Positions 24,387 through 34,747 of a stretch of 40,147 bases of DNA are shown one piece after another. Each line of letters starts with the position of its first letter. Position 1 is the first letter of the stretch. The notes beneath the pieces were generated by a model, which worked only from the letters and a program-made list of their open reading frames with translations, was not told where the DNA came from and did not search any database. Both the position numbers and the translations under genes were made by a program. Source of the DNA: Nocardioides pocheonensis (GTDB taxonomy: Bacteria; Actinomycetota; Actinomycetes; Propionibacteriales; Nocardioidaceae); NCBI RefSeq assembly GCF_003725535.1, contig NZ_RJSF01000019.1:110293-150439 (forward strand), read 5' to 3'.

Positions 24387-24897
24387 CCGGAGCCGCCCCA
24401 CGCGAGGGGAATACCGGGCTTGGCGGCAGGCGACCACCCGCTGGGCCGACGACGACGTCTACGGCCACATGAACAACGCACGGTACTTCGAGCTGATCGA
24501 CACCGCCGTCAACGTGCACCTCGCCGAGGCCACCGGCGTCGACATCCGCACCCTGCCCGCGGTCGGCGTGGTCGCGGAAGTGTCCTGCCGCTACTTCCGC
24601 GAGGTCGGCTACCCCGACCCGATCGACCTCGGCCTGGCCGTCGAGCGGATCGGCACGTCCTCGATCGTCTACCGGATCGGCATCTTCCAGGGCGGGACCG
24701 GCGGACCGGAGGACGAAGCAGCGGCCGAGGGCCGCTTCGTCCACGTGTACGTCGAGGCAGCCTCCCCGGGACGCGGTGCGGACGACGACGGGCACCGCGA
24801 GGCCCGCCGGTCGGTGCCCGTCCCCGAGATCGTGCGCGCGGCCGTCGAGCCTTTGCTCGCCGACACCTCCGACAGCCCCGACAGCAACGACGGGTAG
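24379..24897 (+). CDS. Acyl-CoA thioesterase, hotdog fold
   Basis: 172 residues. The N-terminal RWADDDVYGHMNNARYFELIDTA (about 21-43) is the 4HBT motif, with the catalytic Asp/Asn region of YbgC/FadM-type thioesterases; GVVAEVSCRYFREVGYPDPI fits the central strand. It hydrolyses acyl-CoA thioesters of unknown chain type. An acidic/Gly insert (GGTGGPEDEAAAEG) and a disordered tail are present. The start is GTG at 24379, overlapping smc by 8 nt, hence probably co-translated, although no functional link to SMC is known. Confidence 0.86.
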   Translation: MPDRSRPTRGEYRAWRQATTRWADDDVYGHMNNARYFELIDTAVNVHLAEATGVDIRTLPAVGVVAEVSCRYFREVGYPDPIDLGLAVERIGTSSIVYRIGIFQGGTGGPEDEAAAEGRFVHVYVEAASPGRGADDDGHREARRSVPVPEIVRAAVEPLLADTSDSPDSNDG

Positions 24898-24975
24898 ACC
24901 GGGCCGGCGGTCGGCGGTTTGGGTCGGCGAGCGACAATGGGGTCGACCGACATCGGGACTCGGGAAGGATCCGTC

Positions 24976-25212
24976 GTGATCGTGCTGGTGCTGCTGATGC
25001 TCGTGATCCTGCTGGTCGCCGGCGCCGTCGTGGTCTACGTCGCGTTCCCGCACCGGGGCGAGGACGTGCCCGGCGCGCCCTGGCTCGGCGAGGCCGTGAA
25101 GCGGGGTGTGGACGGCGTCGGCGAGGCCATCGAGCGCTCCGGCGAGCTGCTCGACGAGCGGATCGCAGACCGTTCCGGCGACGCCGCGGAGCGCGCTGAC
25201 AGCCGACGCTGA
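24976..25212 (+). CDS. Small single-span membrane protein of unknown function
   Basis: 78 residues from GTG 24976, preceded by GGAAGGA. Residues 1-24 (IVLVLLMLVILLVAGAVVVY) form one transmembrane helix; the rest is a soluble segment with amphipathic, Glu/Arg-rich helix (VKRGVDGVGEAIERSGELLDE), probably cytoplasmic. No family recognised. It lies between the thioesterase and ftsY on the same strand, 42 bp from ftsY. A longer frame from 24919 adds a non-hydrophobic N-terminus with no better ribosome site. Confidence 0.65.
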   Translation: MIVLVLLMLVILLVAGAVVVYVAFPHRGEDVPGAPWLGEAVKRGVDGVGEAIERSGELLDERIADRSGDAAERADSRR

Positions 25213-25254
25213 CCCGCGCCTGACTGCGACTCGTCCTCTGGTTGGATGGGTCGC

Positions 25255-26418
25255 ATGATCGGGACAAACGAGCTGCTCCTCCTCGCCGCCGCGATCGCGC
25301 TGCTCGCGGTCGCCCTCGTGGTGGGGCTGGTCCGCTCCGGCGGTCGTCGTCGTACGCCGCCCGCTCCGCCGACGCCGTCGGCCCCGCCGGCAGCCGAGGC
25401 ACCGGCCCCCGGAGCCCCCGGGGAGGCACCGGCCGAGCCGTCGGTCGAGACCCGCGCTCCGGCGGCGCCGACGCTCGAGCGGCCCGAGGGCCGCTCGAGC
25501 CGGCTGGTCCGGCTCCGTCAGCGGCTCGCCGGATCCCAGGGAGGCCTGGGCCGCGGGCTGCTCGCCCTGCTCTCGCGTGACCGCCTCGACGAGGACACCT
25601 GGGAGGACATCGAGGACACGCTCATCACGGCCGACGTCGGGGTCGGCCCCACCCAGGAGCTGGTCGAGAAGCTGCGCACCCGGCTGCGGGTGGAGGGAAG
25701 CAGCGCGGCCGACGCCCGGACCGTGCTGCGCGAGGAGCTGCTCGCGCTGGTCGATCCCTCGATGGACCGCGAGCTCCACCTCGACGGACCCGAGGACGGC
25801 CCGGCCGTCGTGCTCGTCGTCGGGGTCAACGGCGCCGGCAAGACGACGTCGGTGGGCAAGATCGCCCGCGTGCTCGTCGCAGACGGGAAGTCGGTCGTGA
25901 TGGGTGCCGCCGACACGTTCCGTGCGGCGGCGACCGAGCAGCTGACCACCTGGGGCGAGCGGGTCGGGGTCGAGGTGGTCTCCGGCCCTGAGGGCAGCGA
26001 CCCGGCGAGCGTCGCGTTCGAGTCCGTGCGCGCCGGTGTCGAGCGCGGGGCCGACGTCGTCCTCGTCGACACCGCGGGCCGCCTGCAGAACAAGGCCGGC
26101 CTGATGGACGAGCTCGGCAAGGTCAAGCGCGTGATCGAGAAGCAAATGCCGGTGCGCGAGGTCCTGCTCGTCCTGGACGCGACGACCGGCCAGAACGGCA
26201 TGGTCCAGGCGCGGGTGTTCCGCGAGGTGGTCGACGTCACCGGGATCGTGCTGACCAAGCTCGACGGGTCCGCCAAGGGCGGCATCGTCGTGGCCGTGCA
26301 GCGCGAGCTCGGCGTACCAGTGAAGCTCGTCGGCCTGGGGGAGGGTGCGGACGACCTCGCGCCGTTCGACCCCGAGGCCTTCGTCGACGCGCTGCTCGGT
26401 GAGTCGCCGGTCGACTGA
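25255..26418 (+). CDS. ftsY: Signal recognition particle receptor FtsY
   Basis: 387 residues. This GTPase docks SRP-ribosome complexes at the membrane. An N-terminal transmembrane helix (about 5-27) followed by a Pro/Ala-rich linker (about 34-85) is the actinobacterial arrangement. The N domain follows, then the G domain with GVNGAGKTTSVGKIA (about 191), GAADTFRAAA, VDTAGRLQN, TKLDGSAKGG and GLGEGADDLAPF. ATG 25255 is preferred to 25246 because it starts directly before the membrane helix; GGATGGG precedes it. The partner ffh is at 33191. Ends 24 bp from the convergent tetR gene. Confidence 0.95.
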   Translation: MIGTNELLLLAAAIALLAVALVVGLVRSGGRRRTPPAPPTPSAPPAAEAPAPGAPGEAPAEPSVETRAPAAPTLERPEGRSSRLVRLRQRLAGSQGGLGRGLLALLSRDRLDEDTWEDIEDTLITADVGVGPTQELVEKLRTRLRVEGSSAADARTVLREELLALVDPSMDRELHLDGPEDGPAVVLVVGVNGAGKTTSVGKIARVLVADGKSVVMGAADTFRAAATEQLTTWGERVGVEVVSGPEGSDPASVAFESVRAGVERGADVVLVDTAGRLQNKAGLMDELGKVKRVIEKQMPVREVLLVLDATTGQNGMVQARVFREVVDVTGIVLTKLDGSAKGGIVVAVQRELGVPVKLVGLGEGADDLAPFDPEAFVDALLGESPVD

Positions 26419-26442
26419 CCGACGACCGGGGCGCGCGCTCGC

Positions 26443-27072
26443 TCAGCCCTCGCTGCGCGCGGCGATCCCCTCGAGCATGAACTCCACGAAGTCCTCCGCC
26501 TCCTCGGGGGCGGGGACCGGTCGCTCGATGATCGCGTAGAGGATCATCAGGCCGGCGAACCAGTTGACCGCGAGGTCCATCCGGAAGTCCGGACGCAGCT
26601 CGCCGCGGGCGATGCCGCGCTCGAAGAGCTGGCGGGCCGCGGCCTCCTGGCCCTCGAACGCCGACGTGTAGAGGGCACCGATCCGGGGATCGCGCAACGA
26701 CTCCGCGACGGTCATGCGCATGTAGGCCCGCCCGGTGTCGGTGCCGGAGAACGCGAGGGCCTGCCGCGTCGCCTCGAGGAGGTCACCGCGCAGGGAGCCG
26801 GTGTCGGGGATCGGCAGCTGGGTGCTGTACAGCTGCTCCAGCGCTGCGAAGGCGAGGTCCTCCTTGCCGGCCCAGCGGCGGTAGACCGTGGCCTTTCCCG
26901 CACGCGCCCGGGCGGCCACCTCGTCGACCGTCATGTTGTCGAACCCGCGGGTCAGGATCAGCTCGGCGGCGGCCGCCAGGATCCGGTCGTCCGCGCTCGC
27001 GTCCCGGGGACGGCCCTTGCGCCGGGGAGCACGAGGCTCTTCCGGCTGGGCAGGGCTCCCAGACATGGACAC
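26443..27072 (-). CDS. TetR/AcrR family transcriptional regulator
   Basis: 209 residues. A basic N-terminus (PRRKGRPRD) leads into a TetR helix-turn-helix (about 28-75: DRILAAAAELILTRGFDNMTVDEVAARA, then GKATVYRRWAGKE). The C-terminal part fits the TetR_C group with IGALYTSAFEGQEAAARQLFERG. The target is unknown. The start GTG at 27072 is supported by TACCTT-N6 directly upstream; an ATG at 27066 is the alternative. An 18-bp perfect palindrome at 27121-27138 is a candidate operator. It separates ftsY from the divergent amtB locus. Confidence 0.85.
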   Translation of the reverse strand: MSMSGSPAQPEEPRAPRRKGRPRDASADDRILAAAAELILTRGFDNMTVDEVAARARAGKATVYRRWAGKEDLAFAALEQLYSTQLPIPDTGSLRGDLLEATRQALAFSGTDTGRAYMRMTVAESLRDPRIGALYTSAFEGQEAAARQLFERGIARGELRPDFRMDLAVNWFAGLMILYAIIERPVPAPEEAEDFVEFMLEGIAARSEG

Positions 27073-27078
27073 GGGGAC

Positions 27079-27084
27079 AAGGTA
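27079..27084 (-). promoter_or_regulatory. Leaderless-type -10 box of the second tetR gene
   Basis: Minus-strand TACCTT followed by 6 nt and the GTG at 27072. No Shine-Dalgarno precedes the gene. Confidence 0.45.
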
Positions 27085-27120
27085 GGCCTCCCGCTGAAGG
27101 GCCGCTCGGGAAACCCCGGG

Positions 27121-27138
27121 AAATGACCCGGGTCATTT
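27121..27138. promoter_or_regulatory. 18-bp perfect palindrome, candidate operator
   Basis: AAATGACCCGGGTCATTT is a perfect 18-bp inverted repeat without a spacer. It lies 49 bp upstream of the tetR start and 9 bp before a TTGACG on the amtB side, so a TetR dimer bound here could affect both genes. Confidence 0.6.
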
Positions 27139-27147
27139 TCTGGCCAT

Positions 27148-27213
27148 TTGACGTTTTTGCGGCTGGTTCACGTATTCGTAACACGAGCGCGGAACCTGTC
27201 ACGCAACCGAAAC
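27148..27213 (+). promoter_or_regulatory. amtB1 upstream region with GlnR-type box
   Basis: GTCAC-N6-GAAAC at 27198-27213 matches the actinobacterial GlnR half-box pair gTnAc-n6-GaAAc exactly. A weaker GTAAC lies at 27178-27182 and TTCAC-N6-GTAAC at 27167-27182. TTGACG at 27148-27153 is a possible -35, with TATTCG (27173-27178) as a poor -10. Nitrogen control of the amtB-glnK-glnD cluster by GlnR is the expectation in actinobacteria. Confidence 0.5.
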
Positions 27214-27344
27214 GCACGCGCACGGCTCCGCGAAACGTCGGACCGCGACGCTTTCCCCACAGCGTGGCTGGCCCTGGCCCCGACACCGTCGTCCGACCCC
27301 CAGGACCATCGCTGACTCTCTGCTCGCTCACCAATGGAGGTCTG

Positions 27345-29020
<1,676 letters not shown>

Positions 29021-29041
29021 CAGCCCCGGGACAGCAGTGGA

Positions 29042-29082
29042 CCGACAGGGTCGACGGGCATCTCGCCCGTCGGCCCTGTCGG
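29042..29082 (+). terminator. Terminator between the two amtB-glnK pairs
   Basis: An 18-bp stem (29042-29059 with 29065-29082, one G-T pair) closes a 5-nt loop. No T-run. It lies 21 bp after glnK1 and before the amtB2 upstream elements, separating the two cassettes. Confidence 0.75.
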
Positions 29083-29088
29083 CACGCC

Positions 29089-29123
29089 GTAACACGCCTG
29101 TAACGAACGGGGGTCACAGTGAC
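29089..29123 (+). promoter_or_regulatory. amtB2 upstream region, possible GlnR-type sites
   Basis: GTAAC-N6-GTAAC at 29089-29104 resembles a GlnR box (4 of 5 in the second half). The 9-mer CGTAACACG also occurs upstream of amtB1 (from 27177). GTCACAGTGAC (29113-29123) is an 11-bp palindrome ending 5 nt before the ATG. Confidence 0.4.
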
Positions 29124-29128
29124 GGGCC

Positions 29129-30511
29129 ATGACGTCCCTCACCGACGCCGCAGGCGCGAGCCTGCCCTCGTTCACCGCCCACCTGGCTGCGCCCTTGTCC
29201 GCGCCCCTCACCAGCCGGATCGACACCGGCGACACCGCCTGGCTGCTCGCCGCCTCGGCCCTCGTCCTGCTGATGGCCCCCGGCCTGGCGCTCTTCTACG
29301 GCGGGATGGTGCGCTCGAAGAGCGTGCTGAACATGATCATGATGACGTTCGGTGCGCTGGCCGTCATCACGGTCGTCTGGGTGCTCGTGGGGTACTCCCT
29401 CGCGTTCGGCGACGACGTCGGCGGCGGCCTGCTCGGCGACCCGCTCCAGCACCTCGGCCTCCAGTCGCTGATGAAGCCCTCGGCGGACACCTGGCTCAGC
29501 GTTCCGGTGATCCTGTTCGCCGTCTTCCAGGGACTGTTCGCCGTGATCACCGGGGCGCTCGTCTCCGGGGCGATCGCCGACCGCGCACGCTTCGGCGCCT
29601 GGATCGTGTTCGTCGCGGTCTGGACGGTCGTGGTGTACGCGCCGGTCGCCCACTGGGTGTTCGACCTGGACCACCCCGGTCACTCCGGGGGATGGCTGGC
29701 GAACAAGGTCGGCCTGGTCGACTTCGCGGGCGGGACGGCCGTCGAGATCTGCTCCGGCGCCTCTGCGCTGGCGCTGGCGATGGTGATCGGGACGCGGATC
29801 GGCTTCGGCAAGGAAGCGATGCGGCCGCACAACCTCACCCTGGTGATGCTGGGCGCGGGCCTGCTGTGGTTCGGCTGGTTCGGCTTCAACGCCGGCTCCG
29901 CGCTCAAGGCGGACCACACCGCGGCGGTCGTGTTCGTCACGACGCTCTGCGCGGGCGCGGCAGGCGCGCTCGGCTGGCTGGGGATCGAGCGGCTCCGGGA
30001 CGGCCATGCGACGTCGCTCGGCGCGGCCTCGGGCATGGTCGCCGGACTGGTGGCGATCACGCCGAGCTGCTCGTCGCTGTCGCCGCTCGGCGCGCTGGTG
30101 ATGGGCGCCGCCGCGGGCGTGATCTGTGCCCTCGCCGTGGGCCTGAAGTACACCTTCGGGTACGACGACTCGCTCGACGTCGTGGGCGTGCACATGATCG
30201 GGGGCATCGTCGGCACCGTCGGGATCGGCCTGCTCGCCACGGCAGCGGCCCCGGCGGGCATCGACGGCCTGTTCTACGGCGGCGGCGTCGACCAGCTCGG
30301 CAAGCAGGTGCTCGCGGCGGCCGTGGTGCTGGTCTACGCCTTCGTGGCGTCGGGCATCATCGGTCTGGTGGTGGACCGGTTGATGGGCCTCCGCATCGAT
30401 GAGGAGCACGAGGTGAGCGGCATCGACCTGGTGGTCCACGCCGAGACGGCGTACGACCTGCACGCGACGGCCGGGACGCGGACGGGCACCCTGCTCGGCC
30501 ACCGGGACTGA
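29129..30511 (+). CDS. amtB: Ammonium transporter AmtB, second copy (first twin-His replaced by Glu)
   Basis: 460 residues with about 11 transmembrane helices and an extra N-terminal stretch of ~35 residues before helix 1. Overall AmtB features are intact: FYGGMVRSKSVLN, FQGLFAVITGAL, GWFGFNAGSA, Asp198 in VDFAGG and the second twin His at 355 (DVVGVHMIGG). The first twin-His position, however, is Glu206 (GGTAVEICSGAS, codon 29744-29746) against His164 in the first copy. Another difference is HWVFDLDHPGHSGGWL, a longer loop where copy 1 has [10 protein letters not shown] Glu at this position occurs in fungal Mep1/Mep3-type transporters. It forms an operon with glnK2 25 nt downstream. Confidence 0.93.
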   Translation: MTSLTDAAGASLPSFTAHLAAPLSAPLTSRIDTGDTAWLLAASALVLLMAPGLALFYGGMVRSKSVLNMIMMTFGALAVITVVWVLVGYSLAFGDDVGGGLLGDPLQHLGLQSLMKPSADTWLSVPVILFAVFQGLFAVITGALVSGAIADRARFGAWIVFVAVWTVVVYAPVAHWVFDLDHPGHSGGWLANKVGLVDFAGGTAVEICSGASALALAMVIGTRIGFGKEAMRPHNLTLVMLGAGLLWFGWFGFNAGSALKADHTAAVVFVTTLCAGAAGALGWLGIERLRDGHATSLGAASGMVAGLVAITPSCSSLSPLGALVMGAAAGVICALAVGLKYTFGYDDSLDVVGVHMIGGIVGTVGIGLLATAAAPAGIDGLFYGGGVDQLGKQVLAAAVVLVYAFVASGIIGLVVDRLMGLRIDEEHEVSGIDLVVHAETAYDLHATAGTRTGTLLGHRD

Positions 30512-30515
30512 CTGA

Positions 30516-30875
<360 letters not shown>

Positions 30876-30882
30876 CCACGCC

Positions 30883-33135
30883 ATGACCGCGGCCGAGCGC
30901 GCCGAGCGGGCCGCGAAGGCCGACACGCTGTGCCAGGAGGCGTACGCCTCCGTCGGCGCGCCCGACGTCGGCGTGGCACTGGTCGCCGTCGGCGGCTACG
31001 GCCGGGAGGAGCTGGCGCCGTACAGCGACCTCGACGTGGTGCTCGTGCACGACGTCGGCGTCGAGGCCGGCGCCTGGGCGGGCGAGATCTGGTACCCGCT
31101 CTGGGACTCGGGCCTCAAGATCGACCACTCGGTCCGCTCGGCGGCCGAGATGCTCGACCAGGCGGCCTCCGACCTCAAGGTGGCGCTGGGTCTGCTCGAC
31201 GTGCGCCACCTGGCGGGAGACCCCAACCTCACGCTGCGGCTCCGCACGGCGATGCTCGCCTCCTGGCGCCGTGACGCCAAGGAGCGGCTCCCCGAGCTCC
31301 AGGCGCTGGTGCGCGACCGCTACCGCCTGCTCGGCGAGCTCGCGCACAACTCGGTGCCGGACATCAAGGAGGCGACCGGCGGCCTGCGCGACGCGACCGT
31401 GCTCAAGGCCCTGGTCGCCACCTGGCTGGTCGACGTGCCCCACGGCGAGCTGGAGAGCTGCCGGCAGGCGCTCCTGGACGTGCGCGACGCCCTGCACACC
31501 GTCGCCGGCCGCGGCAACGACCGGATCGCCCCGGAGCTGTGGTCGGACATGGCTCCGCTGCTCGACCTGCCGGACGCGGCGGCCGTCCAGCAGCACGTCC
31601 GCGGCCTCGGGCGCCGGATGACCCATCTCTCGCGGCTGACCTGGCGACGCGTCGACGCGGTGCTGCGCCGGCCCCCGAAGGCAACCGCCGGCCGGCGTCC
31701 CCAGCTGGAGTCGATTGGCGGCGGGCTCGCTGTGGCCTACGAGGAGATCGTGCTCGACCGCGACGCCCGGCCGGCCGACGACCCGTGCCTGCTGCTCCGC
31801 GCCGCCGCGGAGGCCGCGGAGCGCGACCTGGTGCTCGAGCCGACGACGACCGCGCGGCTGGTCGCCGACGTGCCGCCCCTGCCCGACCCGTGGCCGGTCG
31901 AGGCGCGCGACCTCCTGGTCCGGCTGCTGGCGGCCGGACCCGGGCTGCTCGCTGTCTGGGAGACGCTCGACGAGACCGACGCCCTCGACACCTTCCTCCC
32001 GGAGTGGGAGCGGGTGCGGCTCCTGCCGCACGCCTCGACCGTGCACCGGTTCACCGTCGACCGCCACCTCGTCGAGACCTGCATCGAGGCGTCCGCGCTG
32101 ATCCGGCGCGTGTCGCGCCCGGACGTGCTCATGGTGGCGGCCCTCCTGCACGACATCGGGAAGGGAGAGCTCACCGAGCACTGCGTCGCGGGGGAGCCGA
32201 TCGCCCGTGCGATCGCGCGGCGGATGGGCTTCGACGAGCGTGAGACCGAGCTGGTCACGGCGCTGGTGCGCTGGCACCTGCTGCTGCCGGAGACGGCGAC
32301 GACGCGCGACGCCGAGGACCCGGCGACCGTCGAGCTCGTCACCAGCCGGATCCGCGACCGCGAGGAGCTCGAGCTGCTGTTCGCGCTCACCGAGGCCGAC
32401 GCCAAGGCGACGTCGGAGAAGGCGTGGACCACGTGGCGCGCCTCCCTGGTCCGGAGCCTGGTCCGCCGGGCCGCGGCCGTGCTCGGCGACGCGCAGGTCG
32501 CGGACGGGCCGGTCCCCGAGCCGGCGTACCGGTCGGTGCAGGTCCCCGACGCCGTGCGGCGCGACCCACGCGACGTCGCCGTCACCGTGGAGGAGGGCGC
32601 CGACGGGTCCCGGGTCACCGTGGTCTCCGGCGACCGGGTGGGCCTCCTCGCCGACGCCGCGGCGATGCTCGCGCTCCAGCGCGTCTCGGTGCGGGCCGCC
32701 CGCGCCTGGAACCTCGAGGAGTTCGGCGTCTCGGTCTGGCACGTCGACCGCACGGGCCTGGACGCGGCGGTGCTGCGCGAGCGGCTCGAGGCGGTGGTCG
32801 AGGGCCGGGTGGACCCCGCCACCCGGCTGCGCCCGACCGGGCCCTCCGTCCTCGCGCCCACCGTGGTGGTGCGTCCCGAGGCATCCGAGCGGGCCACCGT
32901 GCTCGAGGTGCGCGCGGCCGACCGCCCGGGAGTCGTCCACCTGGTGTGTGCGGCGCTCGCCCGGCTCGGCATCACGGTCACCTCGGCGCACGTCGACACT
33001 CTCGGTCCGCAGGCGGTCGACGTCTTCTACGTGCAGGAGTCGGGGGCGGCCGCGCTGAGCGACCGGAGGGCGGCCGACGCCGCGCACGCGGTCCGCGCGG
33101 CCCTGAGCGGGGGCGACGCCGACCCGGGGGCCTGA
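30883..33135 (+). CDS. glnD: PII nucleotidyl-/adenylyltransferase and removing enzyme GlnD
   Basis: 750 residues. It modifies and demodifies PII in response to glutamine; in actinobacteria it adenylylates GlnK Tyr51. The nucleotidyltransferase motif GGYGREELAPYSDLD lies at 37-51. The HD domain has LLHDIGKGE (about 421). Two ACT domains follow (about 570-650 with VTVVSGDRVGLLADAA, and about 670-740 with VLEVRAADRPGVVHLV). The length is shorter than the ~890 of E. coli, normal for actinobacteria. ATG at 30883, 7 nt after glnK2. Confidence 0.94.
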   Translation: MTAAERAERAAKADTLCQEAYASVGAPDVGVALVAVGGYGREELAPYSDLDVVLVHDVGVEAGAWAGEIWYPLWDSGLKIDHSVRSAAEMLDQAASDLKVALGLLDVRHLAGDPNLTLRLRTAMLASWRRDAKERLPELQALVRDRYRLLGELAHNSVPDIKEATGGLRDATVLKALVATWLVDVPHGELESCRQALLDVRDALHTVAGRGNDRIAPELWSDMAPLLDLPDAAAVQQHVRGLGRRMTHLSRLTWRRVDAVLRRPPKATAGRRPQLESIGGGLAVAYEEIVLDRDARPADDPCLLLRAAAEAAERDLVLEPTTTARLVADVPPLPDPWPVEARDLLVRLLAAGPGLLAVWETLDETDALDTFLPEWERVRLLPHASTVHRFTVDRHLVETCIEASALIRRVSRPDVLMVAALLHDIGKGELTEHCVAGEPIARAIARRMGFDERETELVTALVRWHLLLPETATTRDAEDPATVELVTSRIRDREELELLFALTEADAKATSEKAWTTWRASLVRSLVRRAAAVLGDAQVADGPVPEPAYRSVQVPDAVRRDPRDVAVTVEEGADGSRVTVVSGDRVGLLADAAAMLALQRVSVRAARAWNLEEFGVSVWHVDRTGLDAAVLRERLEAVVEGRVDPATRLRPTGPSVLAPTVVVRPEASERATVLEVRAADRPGVVHLVCAALARLGITVTSAHVDTLGPQAVDVFYVQESGAAALSDRRAADAAHAVRAALSGGDADPGA

Positions 33136-33145
33136 GCCGGTCCCG

Positions 33146-33151
33146 TAGGCT
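33146..33151 (+). promoter_or_regulatory. Possible -10 box of ffh
   Basis: TAGGCT in the 55-bp gap after glnD, giving a leader of about 33 nt before the TTG start. No clear -35. Confidence 0.35.
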
Positions 33152-33190
33152 TGGCAGGCGCATCCCGCCGTACGAACCCCGAGGAATCAC

Positions 33191-34732
33191 TTGTTCACCA
33201 CGCTTTCCGACCGGCTGTCCGAGACGTTCAAGGCCCTCCGCGGCAAGGGCCGGCTGTCCGAGGCGGACATCGACGCCACCGCGCGCGAGATCCGGCTCGC
33301 CCTGCTCGAGGCCGACGTCGCGCTGCCGGTGGTCAAGGACTTCATCGCGGCGGTCAAGGAGCGCGCCCGGGGCGAGGAGGTCAGCCAGGCGCTGAACCCG
33401 GCCCAGCAGGTCGTGAAGATCGTGAACGAGGAGCTGGTCGGGATCCTGGGCGGGGAGACCCGCCGGCTGACCTTCGCCAAGACCCCGCCGACCGTGATCA
33501 TGCTCGCCGGCCTCCAGGGCTCCGGCAAGACGACCCTCGCGGCCAAGCTCGCGCTGTGGCTCAAGGACCAGGGCAAGAGCCCGCTGCTGGTGGCCGCGGA
33601 CCTGCAGCGCCCGAACGCCGTGAACCAGCTGCAGGTCAACGGTGAGCGCGCCGGCGTGACCGTCTTCGCGCCCCAGCCGGGCAACGGTGTCGGCGACCCG
33701 GTCGCGGTTTCCCGTGAGGGTGTGGCCGAGGCCCGCCGCACGCTGCACGACGTCGTCATCATCGACACCGCGGGCCGCCTGGGCATCGACGAGGAGCTGA
33801 TGCGCCAGGCCGCGGACATCCGCGACGCCGTCACCCCCGACGAGATCCTGTTCGTCGTCGACGCGATGATCGGCCAGGACGCCGTCAACACCGCCCAGGC
33901 GTTCCTCGACGGCGTCGGGTACGACGGCGTCGTGCTCACCAAGCTCGACGGTGATGCGCGCGGCGGTGCGGCGCTCTCGATCGCCAAGATGACCGGCAAG
34001 CCGGTGATGTTCGCGTCCGCCGGCGAGAAGCTCACCGACTTCGACCTGTTCCACCCCGACCGGATGGCCTCGCGCATCCTCGACATGGGTGACCTGCTCA
34101 CGCTGATCGAGCAGGCCGAGAAGACGTTCGACGCCGAGCAGGCGGCCAAGGCGGCCGCGAAGCTCCAGGAGGGGGAGTTCACCCTCGACGACTTCCTCGA
34201 GCAGATGCAGCAGGTCCGCAAGATGGGCTCGCTGACCAAGATGCTCGGGATGCTGCCGGGGATGGGCCAGTTCCGTGACCAGCTGGAGAACTTCGACGAG
34301 CGCGAGATCGACCGGATCCAGGCGATCATCCAGTCGATGACGCCCGCCGAGCGGGCGAACCCGAAGATGATCGACGGCTCCCGCCGCGCGCGGATCGCCA
34401 AGGGTGCGGGTCGGACCGTCGCCGACGTCAACCAGCTGGTCGACCGGTTCTTCGAGGCCCGCAAGATGATGCAGCAGATGGCGCGCGGCGGCATGCCCGG
34501 CCTTCCCGGGTCTCCCGGGATGGGCCTGGGCAAGAAGGCCAAGGGTCGTCAGGCACCGCAGCAGAAGAAGGGCAAGGGTGCTCGGCGCAGCGGCAACCCC
34601 GCCAGGGCGGCGGCCGAGGCGCAGGGCCAGAAGGACGGCGCACCGGCCGGCTCGGCGTTCGGCCTGCCGGCCGACCTGCCCGAGGACTTCGACCCCAGCC
34701 AGCTCCCCGACCTGTCGAAGTACCTCAAGTAG
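33191..34732 (+). CDS. ffh: Signal recognition particle protein Ffh
   Basis: 513 residues. The N domain (1-90) precedes the G domain with GLQGSGKTT (107-115), AADLQRPNAVNQL, IDTAGRLG and TKLDGDARGG. The Met-rich M domain follows (about 295-435: MLGMLPGMGQF, SMTPAERANPKMIDGSRRARIAKGAG), then a ~75-residue Gly/Lys/Ala-rich C-terminal extension. It binds 4.5S RNA and signal sequences; the RNA gene is not in the window. The start is TTG at 33191 with GAGGA upstream; FTTLSDRL is the conserved N-terminus. Array B begins 16 bp after the stop. Confidence 0.96.
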   Translation: MFTTLSDRLSETFKALRGKGRLSEADIDATAREIRLALLEADVALPVVKDFIAAVKERARGEEVSQALNPAQQVVKIVNEELVGILGGETRRLTFAKTPPTVIMLAGLQGSGKTTLAAKLALWLKDQGKSPLLVAADLQRPNAVNQLQVNGERAGVTVFAPQPGNGVGDPVAVSREGVAEARRTLHDVVIIDTAGRLGIDEELMRQAADIRDAVTPDEILFVVDAMIGQDAVNTAQAFLDGVGYDGVVLTKLDGDARGGAALSIAKMTGKPVMFASAGEKLTDFDLFHPDRMASRILDMGDLLTLIEQAEKTFDAEQAAKAAAKLQEGEFTLDDFLEQMQQVRKMGSLTKMLGMLPGMGQFRDQLENFDEREIDRIQAIIQSMTPAERANPKMIDGSRRARIAKGAGRTVADVNQLVDRFFEARKMMQQMARGGMPGLPGSPGMGLGKKAKGRQAPQQKKGKGARRSGNPARAAAEAQGQKDGAPAGSAFGLPADLPEDFDPSQLPDLSKYLK

Positions 34733-34747
34733 ACCCGGGAGGTCGGC

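Noticed and set aside
27123-27344. N-terminal extension of AmtB1 from 27123
   Set aside because: The extension lacks homology, crosses the palindrome and GlnR-like box, and a proper GGAGG precedes the ATG at 27345.
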